Shown one piece after another: positions 51,127 through 60,437 of a stretch of DNA of 64,000 nucleotides. A program made the position numbers and the translations under genes. The notes beneath the pieces are model-generated. The model was not told where the DNA came from. It did no database searches and saw nothing but the letters and a program-made list of their open reading frames with translations. Positions within the stretch are counted from its first letter, which is position 1, and every line of letters starts with the position of its first letter. The DNA comes from Bacteroidota bacterium (lineage in GTDB: Bacteria; Bacteroidota; Bacteroidia; Palsa-965): contig VBWE01000030.1 in NCBI GenBank assembly GCA_006218065.1, forward strand, positions 1,114 through 65,113, given 5' to 3'.

Positions 51127-52908
51127 GTGCTGAATAGACTCATTTCTGTTTTCCTGTTTCTCGCAATTGCCGTGCCTCTTTCGGCGCAGCCGCGAAACGG
51201 GCGGCACAAAGAGCAGCATCCTAACGGGAAAACGTCGGTGAGCGGGCATTTCAGGAAAGGACTGCGGAGCGGTAAATGGGAATATTACGCCGAAAACGGG
51301 TTACTGCTTCGCCGCGAATATTATAAGCAGGGGAAAGCGCAGGGCTGGTCGCGGGCTTTTGAAGACGGGAAGTATCTCCGCACGGAGACACATTATACGG
51401 ACGGAAAACGTGACAGTATTTACCGCGAATTCGACCGGCAGGGAAACGTTATGCTGGCCGGCCGTTATGCCGGTGATATGAAACAGGGAACCTGGACAAC
51501 ATACAGCAGTCCTTCGCCGGATATGATCAGCAGGAAGAGTTTTTACATTCCATACGTCCGTTTCCGCTTCGTATATGCGCACAAACTGGTCAAAGGCCGC
51601 CAGCTAACGCTGAAAACGGAAAACTACCTCGACGGTCTGCTGCACGGGGAATACAAACAATTCAACGAAACATTCAACCTGGTCGTTTCAGGTCAGTACG
51701 AAAACGGGAAACGATCGGGACTTTTCACCGAATTCAGTAAAGATTTCACTACGCGTTATGAACGTACGTACCGGAACGACAGCCTGGTGAAAGAAGCGGA
51801 GTTCGGCCGGAAACATATAGAGTATGAACTGCGGGACGGCGTAAAGCATGGTGTTTATAAAGAATGGTCCACATACTCGGGCGGACATCTGAAACTGCAG
51901 GGACAATATGTAAACGGTGAACGTCACGGAACTTTCCAGGAATGGAACCGCACGGGAAAAAAATGGCTGGAGTATAATTATGTAAACGGGGAACTGACGG
52001 GCGAACGAAAAGAGTTTGACGAGAACGGGTGGGTTACCATACACGCGTTTTTCAAAAACGGTGATTACGACAGTACATACACAACATACTACGATAAGTC
52101 TTTAAAGCATGAAGAACAGTGGTTTTGCCGGGATGGGAAATTCGAAGGTACTTACTTCCGCTGGCATGAACATGTCTGTATTGACAAACAGGCGTATCAG
52201 CCGGAACTCTACCCGGGAGCGCTCATGGGCATACCTTCGCTTGCGGAAGAAGGACAATATGTGAATGACAAACGCGAAGGCAAATTCACCGGTTACGCCT
52301 GCGACGGTAAACTGCTTTATACAGCGCATTATAGAAGCGGGACGCTGGACGGACTTTATGAAGAGTATCATGCTAATGGGAAAATATTTATCCGGCAGGA
52401 ATTTAAAACCGGTCAGCTTGCCGGAACGCTGAAAGTATGGGAGCCCAATGGGAAACTGCAGAAAGAATACTCCATCGCTGAGATAAAAAGCAACATGGTA
52501 GATCAAGATCCGGTCGCGGGCATCAGGCGATTCGCAGCGCGGGCCAGCAGAAGACCGGATGAGGTGACCGATCCTGGAGATGAGATTGGCTTGATGGAAT
52601 TCCCGGAAGAACAACCTTCCTTTCCCGGCGGTGAGAGTGAAATGTACAAGTACCTGTCTCAAAATATCCGCTATCCGGCCATGGAGAAGGAAATGGGCAT
52701 CCAGGGAACGGTGTATATCAAGTTCATTATCGGAAAAGACGGCTCGGTTTCGGAAGTGGAAGTTGCAAGATCCGTTCCCGGCGGCACTGGCCTGGAAAAG
52801 GAAGCTGTACGCGTGATCAGAAGCATGCCCCGCTGGAGCCCTGGTAAAACAAACGGAAGACCTGTTCGCACAAAATACACGCTTCCTATCCGTTTTATCC
52901 TGCACTGA
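51127..52908 (+). CDS. YwqK/MORN_2-repeat protein 1 with TonB C-terminal domain
   Basis: The 593-residue protein starts at a GTG (51127-51129) and has a signal peptide (LISVFLFLAIAVPLSAQ). Residues about 22-450 are YwqK-type MORN_2 repeats of about 23 residues: GHFRKGLRSGKWEYYAENG, GQYVNGERHGTFQEWNRTGK, HYRSGTLDGLYEEYHANGKI. The last 100 residues are a TonB C-terminal domain: QPSFPGGESEMYKYLSQNIRYP, GTVYIKFIIGKDGSVSEVEV, MPRWSPGKTNGRPVRTKYTL. There is no cytoplasmic TonB anchor, only a cleavable signal peptide, so the domain should be free in the periplasm or outside. It is first of five tandem paralogues and divergent from the M23 peptidase. Confidence 0.85.
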   Translation: MLNRLISVFLFLAIAVPLSAQPRNGRHKEQHPNGKTSVSGHFRKGLRSGKWEYYAENGLLLRREYYKQGKAQGWSRAFEDGKYLRTETHYTDGKRDSIYREFDRQGNVMLAGRYAGDMKQGTWTTYSSPSPDMISRKSFYIPYVRFRFVYAHKLVKGRQLTLKTENYLDGLLHGEYKQFNETFNLVVSGQYENGKRSGLFTEFSKDFTTRYERTYRNDSLVKEAEFGRKHIEYELRDGVKHGVYKEWSTYSGGHLKLQGQYVNGERHGTFQEWNRTGKKWLEYNYVNGELTGERKEFDENGWVTIHAFFKNGDYDSTYTTYYDKSLKHEEQWFCRDGKFEGTYFRWHEHVCIDKQAYQPELYPGALMGIPSLAEEGQYVNDKREGKFTGYACDGKLLYTAHYRSGTLDGLYEEYHANGKIFIRQEFKTGQLAGTLKVWEPNGKLQKEYSIAEIKSNMVDQDPVAGIRRFAARASRRPDEVTDPGDEIGLMEFPEEQPSFPGGESEMYKYLSQNIRYPAMEKEMGIQGTVYIKFIIGKDGSVSEVEVARSVPGGTGLEKEAVRVIRSMPRWSPGKTNGRPVRTKYTLPIRFILH

Positions 52909-52949
52909 TTGTCCCTGCATTATCTTAAATTTGATCAAAACCGTGCCGG

Positions 52950-54167
52950 ATGAGATTCGTTTCTCTTTTTTCCTTTTTCCTGTTTTTCTCTGTCATCCTC
53001 CGGGCTCAGCCGGAGAACGGGTATTATGCGGAAAAACATCCCGGCGGGGAAAAATCCTGTGAAGGCAATTACAAAAAAGGGAAAAAAGAAGGCACCTGGA
53101 ATTGCTGGTCGGCCAACGGCGTACTGATCCGCAAAGAAAATTACCGCCAGGGAGAACTGCATGGCAGGCAGATCGAATGTTACGGCGAAAAATTCATTAC
53201 CAGCAGCAGTTATTATACAATGGGCCTGCGCGACAGCGTATGGAAACGTTTCGATGAAAAAGGCCGCGTAATCTCGGAAAGGACATACCGCAACGATCTG
53301 CCCGGCGGAGGCTGGGATTATTATGACTGGACCAGTGGGCAGCAGATCCGGGTGAAAAGAGAATTTTACCGCGACGGCCTGCGCGACGGCCAGTTTATTG
53401 AATGGACCAATACCGGCGTGAGAAAATCGGAATCGTGGTACAAAAAAGATCTGCGCGACAGTCTCTGGCTGACTTTCGATAATTCAGGACGTGTGCTTAC
53501 CGAATCACGTTACCGGGATGATTTGCCAAACGGAGTATGGCGCACCTGGCAATGGTCGGGGCAAAAAAAAATACTTGTGCAAAGCGAAAATTACGTGGAC
53601 GGAAAAAGAGACGGGCTTTTCGAAGCCTGGAACCCCGACAGCACAAAGAAAGTCAGCGCTAAGTTTAAAGCCGGTAAAATACAGGCTGCGCCCGAAGCCT
53701 GGGATTACACCGGTGCGCCTGTCGCTCCGGATCAGTTCGAATATTGTGCTATCGTTTACAGTACCGACCTGAGATCGTATTACATGAATGATACTGTACT
53801 CGCGCGCAAACACATGCCCGGTTGCTATGGTTACGATCCTACCGAACAGGTATTTGATTATACCGATACCCGCGCTGAATTTCCCGGCGGAATTGATTCG
53901 ATGAATGCGTATATCCGCAGGAACCTGCGTTATCCCGACCTCTGCAAAGAACAGGCGATCCAGGGAACCGTGTACATTAAGTTCATCGTGGAGAAAAACG
54001 GCATGATTACCGATGCGAAGATCGTGCGGGGCATACGAGGTTGTCCGCAGATGGAAAAAGAATCGTTGCGGGTGGTGAAAGGAATGCCCCGGTTTAAACC
54101 GGCCCGGCAAGGCGGCAGGATTGTTCGTTCCTATTCTACAATCCCGTTCCGCTTTAAGCTGAGCTGA
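52950..54167 (+). CDS. YwqK/MORN_2-repeat protein 2 with TonB C-terminal domain
   Basis: The 405-residue protein has a signal peptide (SLFSFFLFFSVILRAQ), a shorter set of MORN_2 repeats (about 20-270, for example GNYKKGKKEGTWNCWSANG and ENYVDGKRDGLFEAWNPD), and a TonB C-terminal domain (about 312-405: RAEFPGGIDSMNAYIRRNLRYP, GTVYIKFIVEKNGMITDAKI, MPRFKPARQGGRIVRSY). It lies 41 nt after protein 1. The repeats are less regular than in proteins 1 and 4. Role as for protein 1. Confidence 0.87.
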   Translation: MRFVSLFSFFLFFSVILRAQPENGYYAEKHPGGEKSCEGNYKKGKKEGTWNCWSANGVLIRKENYRQGELHGRQIECYGEKFITSSSYYTMGLRDSVWKRFDEKGRVISERTYRNDLPGGGWDYYDWTSGQQIRVKREFYRDGLRDGQFIEWTNTGVRKSESWYKKDLRDSLWLTFDNSGRVLTESRYRDDLPNGVWRTWQWSGQKKILVQSENYVDGKRDGLFEAWNPDSTKKVSAKFKAGKIQAAPEAWDYTGAPVAPDQFEYCAIVYSTDLRSYYMNDTVLARKHMPGCYGYDPTEQVFDYTDTRAEFPGGIDSMNAYIRRNLRYPDLCKEQAIQGTVYIKFIVEKNGMITDAKIVRGIRGCPQMEKESLRVVKGMPRFKPARQGGRIVRSYSTIPFRFKLS

Positions 54168-54224
54168 AGCGGTATGGAAAATGCCGGTTCGATGCATCCA
54201 GTAAGAAACCAAAATGGAATTTCT

Positions 54225-55940
54225 ATGCGTTTCTTTACCCAAACCATCCTGATTGCAAGCCTGTTCAGTTCATCCCTTTTGGCCCAGCCCGGAGATACAG
54301 ACGGATTTAAAACCGAAAAACATCCCAACGGGCAAAAAGCCGCAGCCGGTTATTACGTAAAAGGCAAAAAAGACGGTTTCTGGAAATACTGGTCCGAAGA
54401 CGGCAAACTCCGCAAAACGGAAATGTACCGGAAAGGCCTGTTGAACGGTTGGTACAGGCTGTATTTCGCCAACGATTCCACAGCCGAAGAAATGTTTTAT
54501 GCAAACGGCGAGCTGGACAGTTCATACAAAGAGTTTAACGATGCCGGCAGTTTGCTGGTCAGCGGACATTATAAGAGCGGGAAAAAAACGGGCGAGTGGA
54601 ATCATTACCTGCGCAACACAACAATTAACGGCGTTAACATGAACTGGGGCGGACAGAACGGCAGCCAGGCGAGGCCCGCACCTCCGAAACTTCCGCTGGT
54701 AAAAACGGAAAACTACCGCGAAGGATTATTGCATGGAACGTATATCGAAAATGACGCCTGGGGAAGAGTGACCTTGCGGGGCCAGTATACGAATGGCAAG
54801 AAAGACGGCAAATTCGAAAAGATTTATGAAAGCCTCGTGCAATGGTTCAGCCGTGATTCGCTGGTGCGGGAGAAGAAAGCGAAAGACGGCGGCATGGAAG
54901 AATCAGAATTGAAAAACGGGCAGAAGCACGGCGAGTACAAATATTACAAACCGGCGAATGTCCTGCGGATCGAAGGACGTTACAGGAATAATATCCGCCA
55001 CGGAAAATTTACCGAATACCGCGCCGACGGAAGCAAATGGCTCGAATACACATACGTTGACGGCACCCTGCATGGTGAAAAAAGAGAATTCGACGCAGCC
55101 GGGAAACTCAGCCTGGTATGCCGCCTGAACAACGGAATTTTCGACAGCCTGTATACTACGTTTTACCCGAAAGGAACGGTGAAAGAACAATGGAGATGCG
55201 TGAAAGGAGATTTTGAAGGCGCTTTTACGGCGCATCATCCAAACGGCAGGCTCGCGGAAACGGGCATGTACCGGAACGATATGCGCGAAGGTATTTTTAC
55301 TTCGTACGATACGCTGGGAAATAAAATGGGTGTGGTGCAGTACCACGAAGGTATGAAAAACGGTACTTATACCGAATGGTATTCGTCGGGCAGCGCGAAG
55401 AAAATGGAACTGAAATTTGTGGACGACAGCCTGGCCGGTGCACCGAAATTCTGGTCGAAGGAAGGCCGGATGCTCCGCGGCCCGCAGCTCGGAGGGATTT
55501 ACGAACTCAACGGGAGTTACGCGAATTATTACGGGTACGCGATGCCGGATACGCTTACGGAAATTTTTGACCAGATGCGTTTTATTTTCAGCCTGCCGCT
55601 CGAAAACCGGAACGAAAATGTAAAACCTGCGCGTTATGCCAAAGGCGACAAGGGCCTGGTGAGCGATCTCGCGCGTGTGCTGCTTCCGTATGCCAATAAT
55701 TATTATTATGGATCGGGAATCGTGGTGCTTACTTTTGATGTGACGGAAAAAGGCGTGATGGAAAACCTGAAAGTGTATAAAGCATACGACCGGAAAAGTA
55801 TTTACAACTACAATGCGCAGTCTTTCAGCCAGAATATACTGGCCGCAATGAACACCTTGCTTAATGAAAAATGGATCCCTGCGGAAGAGAACGGTCAGAA
55901 AAGAAAGAGCCGGGAAATCCTGGTCATAAAATCCAAATAG
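54225..55940 (+). CDS. YwqK/MORN_2-repeat protein 3 with divergent TonB_C-like end
   Basis: The 571-residue protein has a signal peptide (TILIASLFSSSLLAQ) and MORN_2 repeats to about residue 430 (GYYVKGKKDGFWKYWSEDGK, GRYRNNIRHGKFTEYRADGS, YHEGMKNGTYTEWYSSG). No FPGG motif follows. The last 85 residues, GIVVLTFDVTEKGVMENLKV...NEKWIPAEENGQKRKSREIL, still follow the strand order of a TonB C-terminal domain, so it seems to be a degenerate version. The ATG at 54225-54227 was chosen as it gives a direct signal peptide; an upstream in-frame start at 54174 adds 17 residues. Confidence 0.82.
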   Translation: MRFFTQTILIASLFSSSLLAQPGDTDGFKTEKHPNGQKAAAGYYVKGKKDGFWKYWSEDGKLRKTEMYRKGLLNGWYRLYFANDSTAEEMFYANGELDSSYKEFNDAGSLLVSGHYKSGKKTGEWNHYLRNTTINGVNMNWGGQNGSQARPAPPKLPLVKTENYREGLLHGTYIENDAWGRVTLRGQYTNGKKDGKFEKIYESLVQWFSRDSLVREKKAKDGGMEESELKNGQKHGEYKYYKPANVLRIEGRYRNNIRHGKFTEYRADGSKWLEYTYVDGTLHGEKREFDAAGKLSLVCRLNNGIFDSLYTTFYPKGTVKEQWRCVKGDFEGAFTAHHPNGRLAETGMYRNDMREGIFTSYDTLGNKMGVVQYHEGMKNGTYTEWYSSGSAKKMELKFVDDSLAGAPKFWSKEGRMLRGPQLGGIYELNGSYANYYGYAMPDTLTEIFDQMRFIFSLPLENRNENVKPARYAKGDKGLVSDLARVLLPYANNYYYGSGIVVLTFDVTEKGVMENLKVYKAYDRKSIYNYNAQSFSQNILAAMNTLLNEKWIPAEENGQKRKSREILVIKSK

Positions 55941-55948
55941 AGCGAATT

Positions 55949-57652
55949 GTGAAGAAGTGTCTTTTTCTTGTCTTCCTGTTTTTTGCAGGCATAACCGTTG
56001 CAGATGCGCAAACCATTCCTCCGCACCGCGGCAGGCATATTGAAAAGTATCCGAACGGAGAAAAGAAACTCGTCGGGCGTTGCAAAAAAAGCGGGGCCAC
56101 AGGCAAATGGAAATCATACTATGAAAACGGGAATCTCCGCGAATTAAGCCATTATCATAAAGGCGAACGCACAGGTTCATTTACATCCTGGTATGAATCC
56201 GGTAAAGTAAAAGAGACCGGAACGTATATGCAGGACAAAAAAAACGGGGAATGGATTGTCCTATATGAAAGCGGGAAACGGAAAAACGTGCGTTATTATG
56301 ACCAGGGCCAGGCCGTGGGCGAGTGGATGCATTGGTACGAAAACGGCAGGGTGGAAAAAACGGAATCGTTTGCCGATGGTTTGCTGTACGGCCCTTCGGA
56401 ATATTTTTATAGTAATGGACAAGTCATGCGCCTGGTTTCATACGATGCCGGCCGGAAAAACGGTTATTGGAACGAATATGATTCAACAGGCGCAGTTACG
56501 CTGATGATCGAATACCGGCTGGATGTGCTCGATGGAAATTACCGGCAGTGGGAAAATGGTAAACAAATTAAGGATTACTGGTACGCCAACGGTTTGCTCC
56601 ACGGTTCGCAGCTCGATATGAATGTAAAAGGCGATACGGTGCTTTATGAAAACTACAGCGCCGGTAAATTTCACGGCATACAGAAACGATATGAAAACGG
56701 GAAATGCGTGTATGCCGCCATGTATTCCGACGGCTCCCGGAACGGCGAAGTAAATTCCTATGCCGTAACATCCGGTGTGCTGCTGCTGCGCGAATGGTTT
56801 ACGATGGATCACGTGGACAGTACGCTGGCGCGGTATGTAAACGGGTACGATAAATATTTCCGCCGCTACGACCGGAACGGAAAACTGCACGGCATTTACG
56901 AGGAATGGAATGACAACGGGAAATTGCTGGTGCGCGGAACATATGTACATGGATTAAAGAGCGGGGAGTGGACAGTATATTATCCCGAAGGGCAGAAAAA
57001 GTCGACGGTAACTTTTGTGGACGGGAAAGCGCACGGACTTTTCCAGCGTACCTATCCGAACGGTAAAAAAATACTGGTGCAGCGTTTTGAAAACGGCGAA
57101 GCGAAAGGATACGCCGAAATATGGGACGATAAAGGCCGACTGTTCCGCCGCGGAAGCCTGATGTATGAAGCGATACTCGCCAGCAGCCTGATCGATGAAA
57201 CCTTTGTGGGCGCAAACGACGAACCGGATATGCCCGAACCGCCGAGAAGAACAAAGCAGCACGATGCAAGGAATGAAATACCTGTATATGATTATGTTAT
57301 TGAGCCGCCCGTACCTGAACTGCCCGAACCTGAAATATTCCAGGTTGCAGAAGAAATGCCGGTTTTTCCCGGTGGCGAAGCGGGGATGATGGAATTTATA
57401 AAGAGAAATATGGTTTATCCGCGGGAAGAACTGGAAGCCGATAAAAAGGGTACTGTTTACCTCAGCTTTGTTGTTGAAAAAGACGGAAGCATATCGGATG
57501 TGAAACCGCTTAAAGAAGTCCGCGACGCCCCCGGCCTCAGCAAAGAAGCTATCCGCCTGGTCAAGACGATGCCCCGGTTTACGCCGGCTAAAATGAACGG
57601 AAGAACCGTGCGCGCACGCATGACCATCCCGATCCGGTTTGTATTGCGTTGA
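55949..57652 (+). CDS. YwqK/MORN_2-repeat protein 4 with TonB C-terminal domain
   Basis: The 567-residue protein starts at a GTG (55949-55951) 8 nt after protein 3, with a signal peptide (CLFLVFLFFAGITVADAQ). MORN_2 repeats run to about 405 (GTYMQDKKNGEWIVLYESGK, GTYVHGLKSGEWTVYYPEG). A Pro/Glu-rich linker of about 65 residues (PVPELPEPEIF) then leads to the TonB domain (about 471-567: MPVFPGGEAGMMEFIKRNMV, GTVYLSFVVEKDGSISDVKP, MPRFTPAKMNGRTVRARMTI). The linker resembles the Pro-rich spacer of true TonB, but no membrane anchor precedes it. Confidence 0.87.
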   Translation: MKKCLFLVFLFFAGITVADAQTIPPHRGRHIEKYPNGEKKLVGRCKKSGATGKWKSYYENGNLRELSHYHKGERTGSFTSWYESGKVKETGTYMQDKKNGEWIVLYESGKRKNVRYYDQGQAVGEWMHWYENGRVEKTESFADGLLYGPSEYFYSNGQVMRLVSYDAGRKNGYWNEYDSTGAVTLMIEYRLDVLDGNYRQWENGKQIKDYWYANGLLHGSQLDMNVKGDTVLYENYSAGKFHGIQKRYENGKCVYAAMYSDGSRNGEVNSYAVTSGVLLLREWFTMDHVDSTLARYVNGYDKYFRRYDRNGKLHGIYEEWNDNGKLLVRGTYVHGLKSGEWTVYYPEGQKKSTVTFVDGKAHGLFQRTYPNGKKILVQRFENGEAKGYAEIWDDKGRLFRRGSLMYEAILASSLIDETFVGANDEPDMPEPPRRTKQHDARNEIPVYDYVIEPPVPELPEPEIFQVAEEMPVFPGGEAGMMEFIKRNMVYPREELEADKKGTVYLSFVVEKDGSISDVKPLKEVRDAPGLSKEAIRLVKTMPRFTPAKMNGRTVRARMTIPIRFVLR

Positions 57653-57691
57653 AAATCGCAATAGCTTTGCAGCGGCAAATACATTCCACCC

Positions 57692-58939
57692 GTGAACAAA
57701 ATTCCGCTTTACATCCTCGGTATTCTTTTTACTTTTTCCTGTATCCATGCTTCGGCTCAGCCTGAAAACGGCCTGTTCAAAGCGAAGCACGCCAACGGGG
57801 AAACCGCGTCGCGCGGACATTACAAGGACGGGCTTAAAACCGGCAAGTGGGAATACTGGACGGAAACCGGCAGCCTGGTGAAAGTGGAAACCTTCGAGAA
57901 AGGCAAAAGGAACGGACGCTACGAAACCTATATCTATTCGAACAAACCTGCTGTTACCGGTTCATTCCTCGATGATAAGGAAGATGGCGAATGGCGCGGC
58001 TATTACGAAAACGGTTTGCCGCATTATATAAAATATTACAAAGCCGGTTTGCCGGATAAAACCTGGATTTATTTTCACCTGAACGGGCAGAAAGCATCCG
58101 AGGAGAAATATGTTGACGGCCTGAAGGAAGGACTTGCCACGACCTGGTCGGTGAATGGAGAAGTATCAACGGAAATTATGCACAGCAAGGGAAAATGGAA
58201 CGGCACCGCGAAAACCTACGAGGAATCGGGCAAGCTGAGTATCGTTTCCGAATACCGCGACCAGTTGCGGCACGGGGAATACAAAGAATGGAAAAAAGGC
58301 GTGCTCGTGGAAGCTTCCGCGTACAGTGAAGGTAAGCTGCACGGCCGCAGAACAACCTGGTCTGCCGCAGGCGATACGCTTTTACAGGAGCATTATAAGA
58401 ACGGTATCCGCGAGGGCCATGCGATCGTATGGAGCAACAAGCGCCGCGTAAGTGAAACGAATTACATGAACGGAAAGCTCGAAGGCGTTTCCAGATTTTA
58501 CGATTCGGAAAAAGGCAATTTGCTGTACGTCATGTGGCTCCACGAGGGCCGTCCCGACAGCGCGATGAATTTTTATCCCGATGGAAAACGGCAGAACCTG
58601 ATCATCTACGGAAAAGACGGCCTGCGCACCGGCAATTTCACGGATTGGTATGAAGACGGTAAAATAAAAACCACCGGCTATTATATGAATGGCGAACGCC
58701 AGTTTATCTGGAAAACGTTTTTTCCCGACGGTTCGATCGCATCCATCGCCGCCTACCAGTTCGGCGACCTGGTGGAAACGTATACGGCCAAATATCCCAA
58801 CGGGAAAAAGAAAATCGAGCAGAATTATAAAGAAGGCAAACCTGTCGGCCCGGCAAGAATATGGGACGACAAAGGGAAATTACTGCCCGCATCATCCGAA
58901 CAGTATAAGGAAATTCTGAAAACCGGTTTGCCGGATTAA
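57692..58939 (+). CDS. YwqK/MORN_2-repeat protein 5, repeats only
   Basis: The 415-residue protein starts at a GTG (57692-57694) and has a signal peptide (ILGILFTFSCIHASAQ). MORN_2 repeats fill nearly all of it (GHYKDGLKTGKWEYWTETGS, YYMNGERQFIWKTFFPDGS). The last 30 residues (GPARIWDDKGKLLPASSEQY) correspond to the end of the repeat part of protein 4 (GYAEIWDDKGRLFRRGSLMY), so this paralogue stops exactly where protein 4's linker begins. It is the last gene of the run, convergent with the next gene. Confidence 0.87.
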   Translation: MNKIPLYILGILFTFSCIHASAQPENGLFKAKHANGETASRGHYKDGLKTGKWEYWTETGSLVKVETFEKGKRNGRYETYIYSNKPAVTGSFLDDKEDGEWRGYYENGLPHYIKYYKAGLPDKTWIYFHLNGQKASEEKYVDGLKEGLATTWSVNGEVSTEIMHSKGKWNGTAKTYEESGKLSIVSEYRDQLRHGEYKEWKKGVLVEASAYSEGKLHGRRTTWSAAGDTLLQEHYKNGIREGHAIVWSNKRRVSETNYMNGKLEGVSRFYDSEKGNLLYVMWLHEGRPDSAMNFYPDGKRQNLIIYGKDGLRTGNFTDWYEDGKIKTTGYYMNGERQFIWKTFFPDGSIASIAAYQFGDLVETYTAKYPNGKKKIEQNYKEGKPVGPARIWDDKGKLLPASSEQYKEILKTGLPD

Positions 58940-58976
58940 ATACCCGGCGAAGTCTCGTGAAATTTTTTCGCGACGA

Positions 58977-60437
58977 TCAGTAAAAACATACGCAGGCTTT
59001 ATAAACCGCATTGTTCTCCCCGGTTACTTCGACAAAATAAATACCGGGACTTTGCCGGCGAAGTTGTATGCGCTGTTCCCCGTTTGTCGTTAAAGTTTCC
59101 ACAATTCTTCCGGTTACGTCCACCAGTTTTATGCTGGCATGATCAAAAGAAATGGCCGGGAGGTCAAGCGAAACATTTCCATTTGCCGGGTTGGGATAAA
59201 CGCGAAGCATGCCTGCGCCCGCCGGTTCGGAAATGCTGTTCGGGGCAAGTGTTGCGCTTTTGTATTTAACGTTCCCGGAGTTCAGGTCGGTGAAGACAAA
59301 ATGAAATGTGCCGTTTGAAAAAGCGACGTGCGGATTCTGCTGCTGTCCCGCCATAGAACTGTTCAGCATATTCACATTCGCGAACAGTCCGGCTGAACCG
59401 GTTACCGACCAGGAATAATACGTGTCGATATTCCCGCTTGTGTTTTGCTGCCATACCATCACCAGCGTATCACCGTTCCCGGCAATAAACGGGTAGTTCT
59501 GGCTGCTTGATCCGGAAAGACTGGGTGTCAGCATAGCCGTATACCCGTCCTGCTGTGTAAGTATATTGTGTGAGTTGAAAATAATGCGCGGGTCGCCGGA
59601 AGCTTCACTCATGAAAACAGTAAACAAACTGTCATTCTTCAGAAGAGGAGCCGGGCCGGTAGAAGGGCAGGAGCCGATCATCCAGTTTGTATTGTCCACA
59701 TCCAGTCCTGTTGTAAAACTCATACCGCTGTTGGTTGAAACGCCCGCCCACATATCGCGGAGGTTGTTGTTGTTTCTGCGCCAGGATGCTACCTGGTTAT
59801 TGCCCTGGATAGTCATGTAACCGGGACAGCAGTCGCAGACTTCGGACGATCCCAGGCCACTTACCGTTACCGGCATCGGGAATGTTTGCCCGCCATCGGT
59901 CGAATTCGTGACCGCGTAAGCGGGATTTCCCCAGCTCGTATCAAATGTCATAAACATGACTGCCGGATTTCCTGCGGATGAAACAGCGACCGATGGAAAA
60001 CGGGTATATGGACCGTTCATGCCGTCCACGCGTGTGGTATCTGACCAGGTTACGCCGCCATCGGCAGATTTTACAATAAAAATATTGTTCATCATTTCCA
60101 TCTGCCGTTTGAAAACGACAAACACATTATTCCCGCTGGCAGCCATGTCGGCGCCCGCCCAGGTATCAATAAAAGGATCGACATTGTTCGGTGTTACGGT
60201 TGCCGGCGTATTGAAACCGGTTCCATTCCACCGGGCGGCGTATAAAGGTTCCGATCCGGCTCCGCCTCCCCACATTACTACGGGAATATTGCCGGAAGCA
60301 ACCGCGATCCGCGGGCGGATATATCCGTACGGGTTTCCGTTTGCGACGACAATTTCGCTGCTCCAGGTAAGCGATTGTGAGTATGCATCGGTTACAAAAA
60401 CAACGGAACAGATGAGAAACGTATATATTGTTTTCAT
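58977..60437 (-). CDS. T9SS-exported beta-propeller protein (BNR/sialidase-like repeats)
   Basis: The 486-residue protein has a signal peptide (MKTIYTFLICSVVFVTDAYSQ) and a six-bladed propeller pattern with Asp-box-like SADGGVTWSD and STDGGQTFPM repeats. This is the layout of sialidases and BNR-repeat proteins. The Arg triad and catalytic residues are not obvious, so enzyme activity is unsure. The unusual Cys cluster EVCDCCPGYM may bind metal. The end, MLRVYPNPANGNVSLDLP...LVDVTGRIVETL...SPGIYFVEVTGEN, is a type A T9SS sorting domain. It is divergent from the HYC_CC_PP gene, so the neighbourhood could be linked to metal use. Confidence 0.85.
   Translation of the reverse strand: MKTIYTFLICSVVFVTDAYSQSLTWSSEIVVANGNPYGYIRPRIAVASGNIPVVMWGGGAGSEPLYAARWNGTGFNTPATVTPNNVDPFIDTWAGADMAASGNNVFVVFKRQMEMMNNIFIVKSADGGVTWSDTTRVDGMNGPYTRFPSVAVSSAGNPAVMFMTFDTSWGNPAYAVTNSTDGGQTFPMPVTVSGLGSSEVCDCCPGYMTIQGNNQVASWRRNNNNLRDMWAGVSTNSGMSFTTGLDVDNTNWMIGSCPSTGPAPLLKNDSLFTVFMSEASGDPRIIFNSHNILTQQDGYTAMLTPSLSGSSSQNYPFIAGNGDTLVMVWQQNTSGNIDTYYSWSVTGSAGLFANVNMLNSSMAGQQQNPHVAFSNGTFHFVFTDLNSGNVKYKSATLAPNSISEPAGAGMLRVYPNPANGNVSLDLPAISFDHASIKLVDVTGRIVETLTTNGEQRIQLRRQSPGIYFVEVTGENNAVYKACVCFY

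Noticed and set aside
51127-57652. TonB-domain proteins considered as ordinary energy-transducing TonB
   Set aside because: They have cleavable signal peptides and repeats ahead of the TonB domain instead of a cytoplasmic tail, membrane anchor and Pro-rich rod; no ExbB/ExbD genes are nearby.
58940-58976. Convergent gap searched for a heptad element
   Set aside because: Only 37 nt, with no 7-bp words; contains a short TCGTGA/TCGCGA-like match that is too weak.
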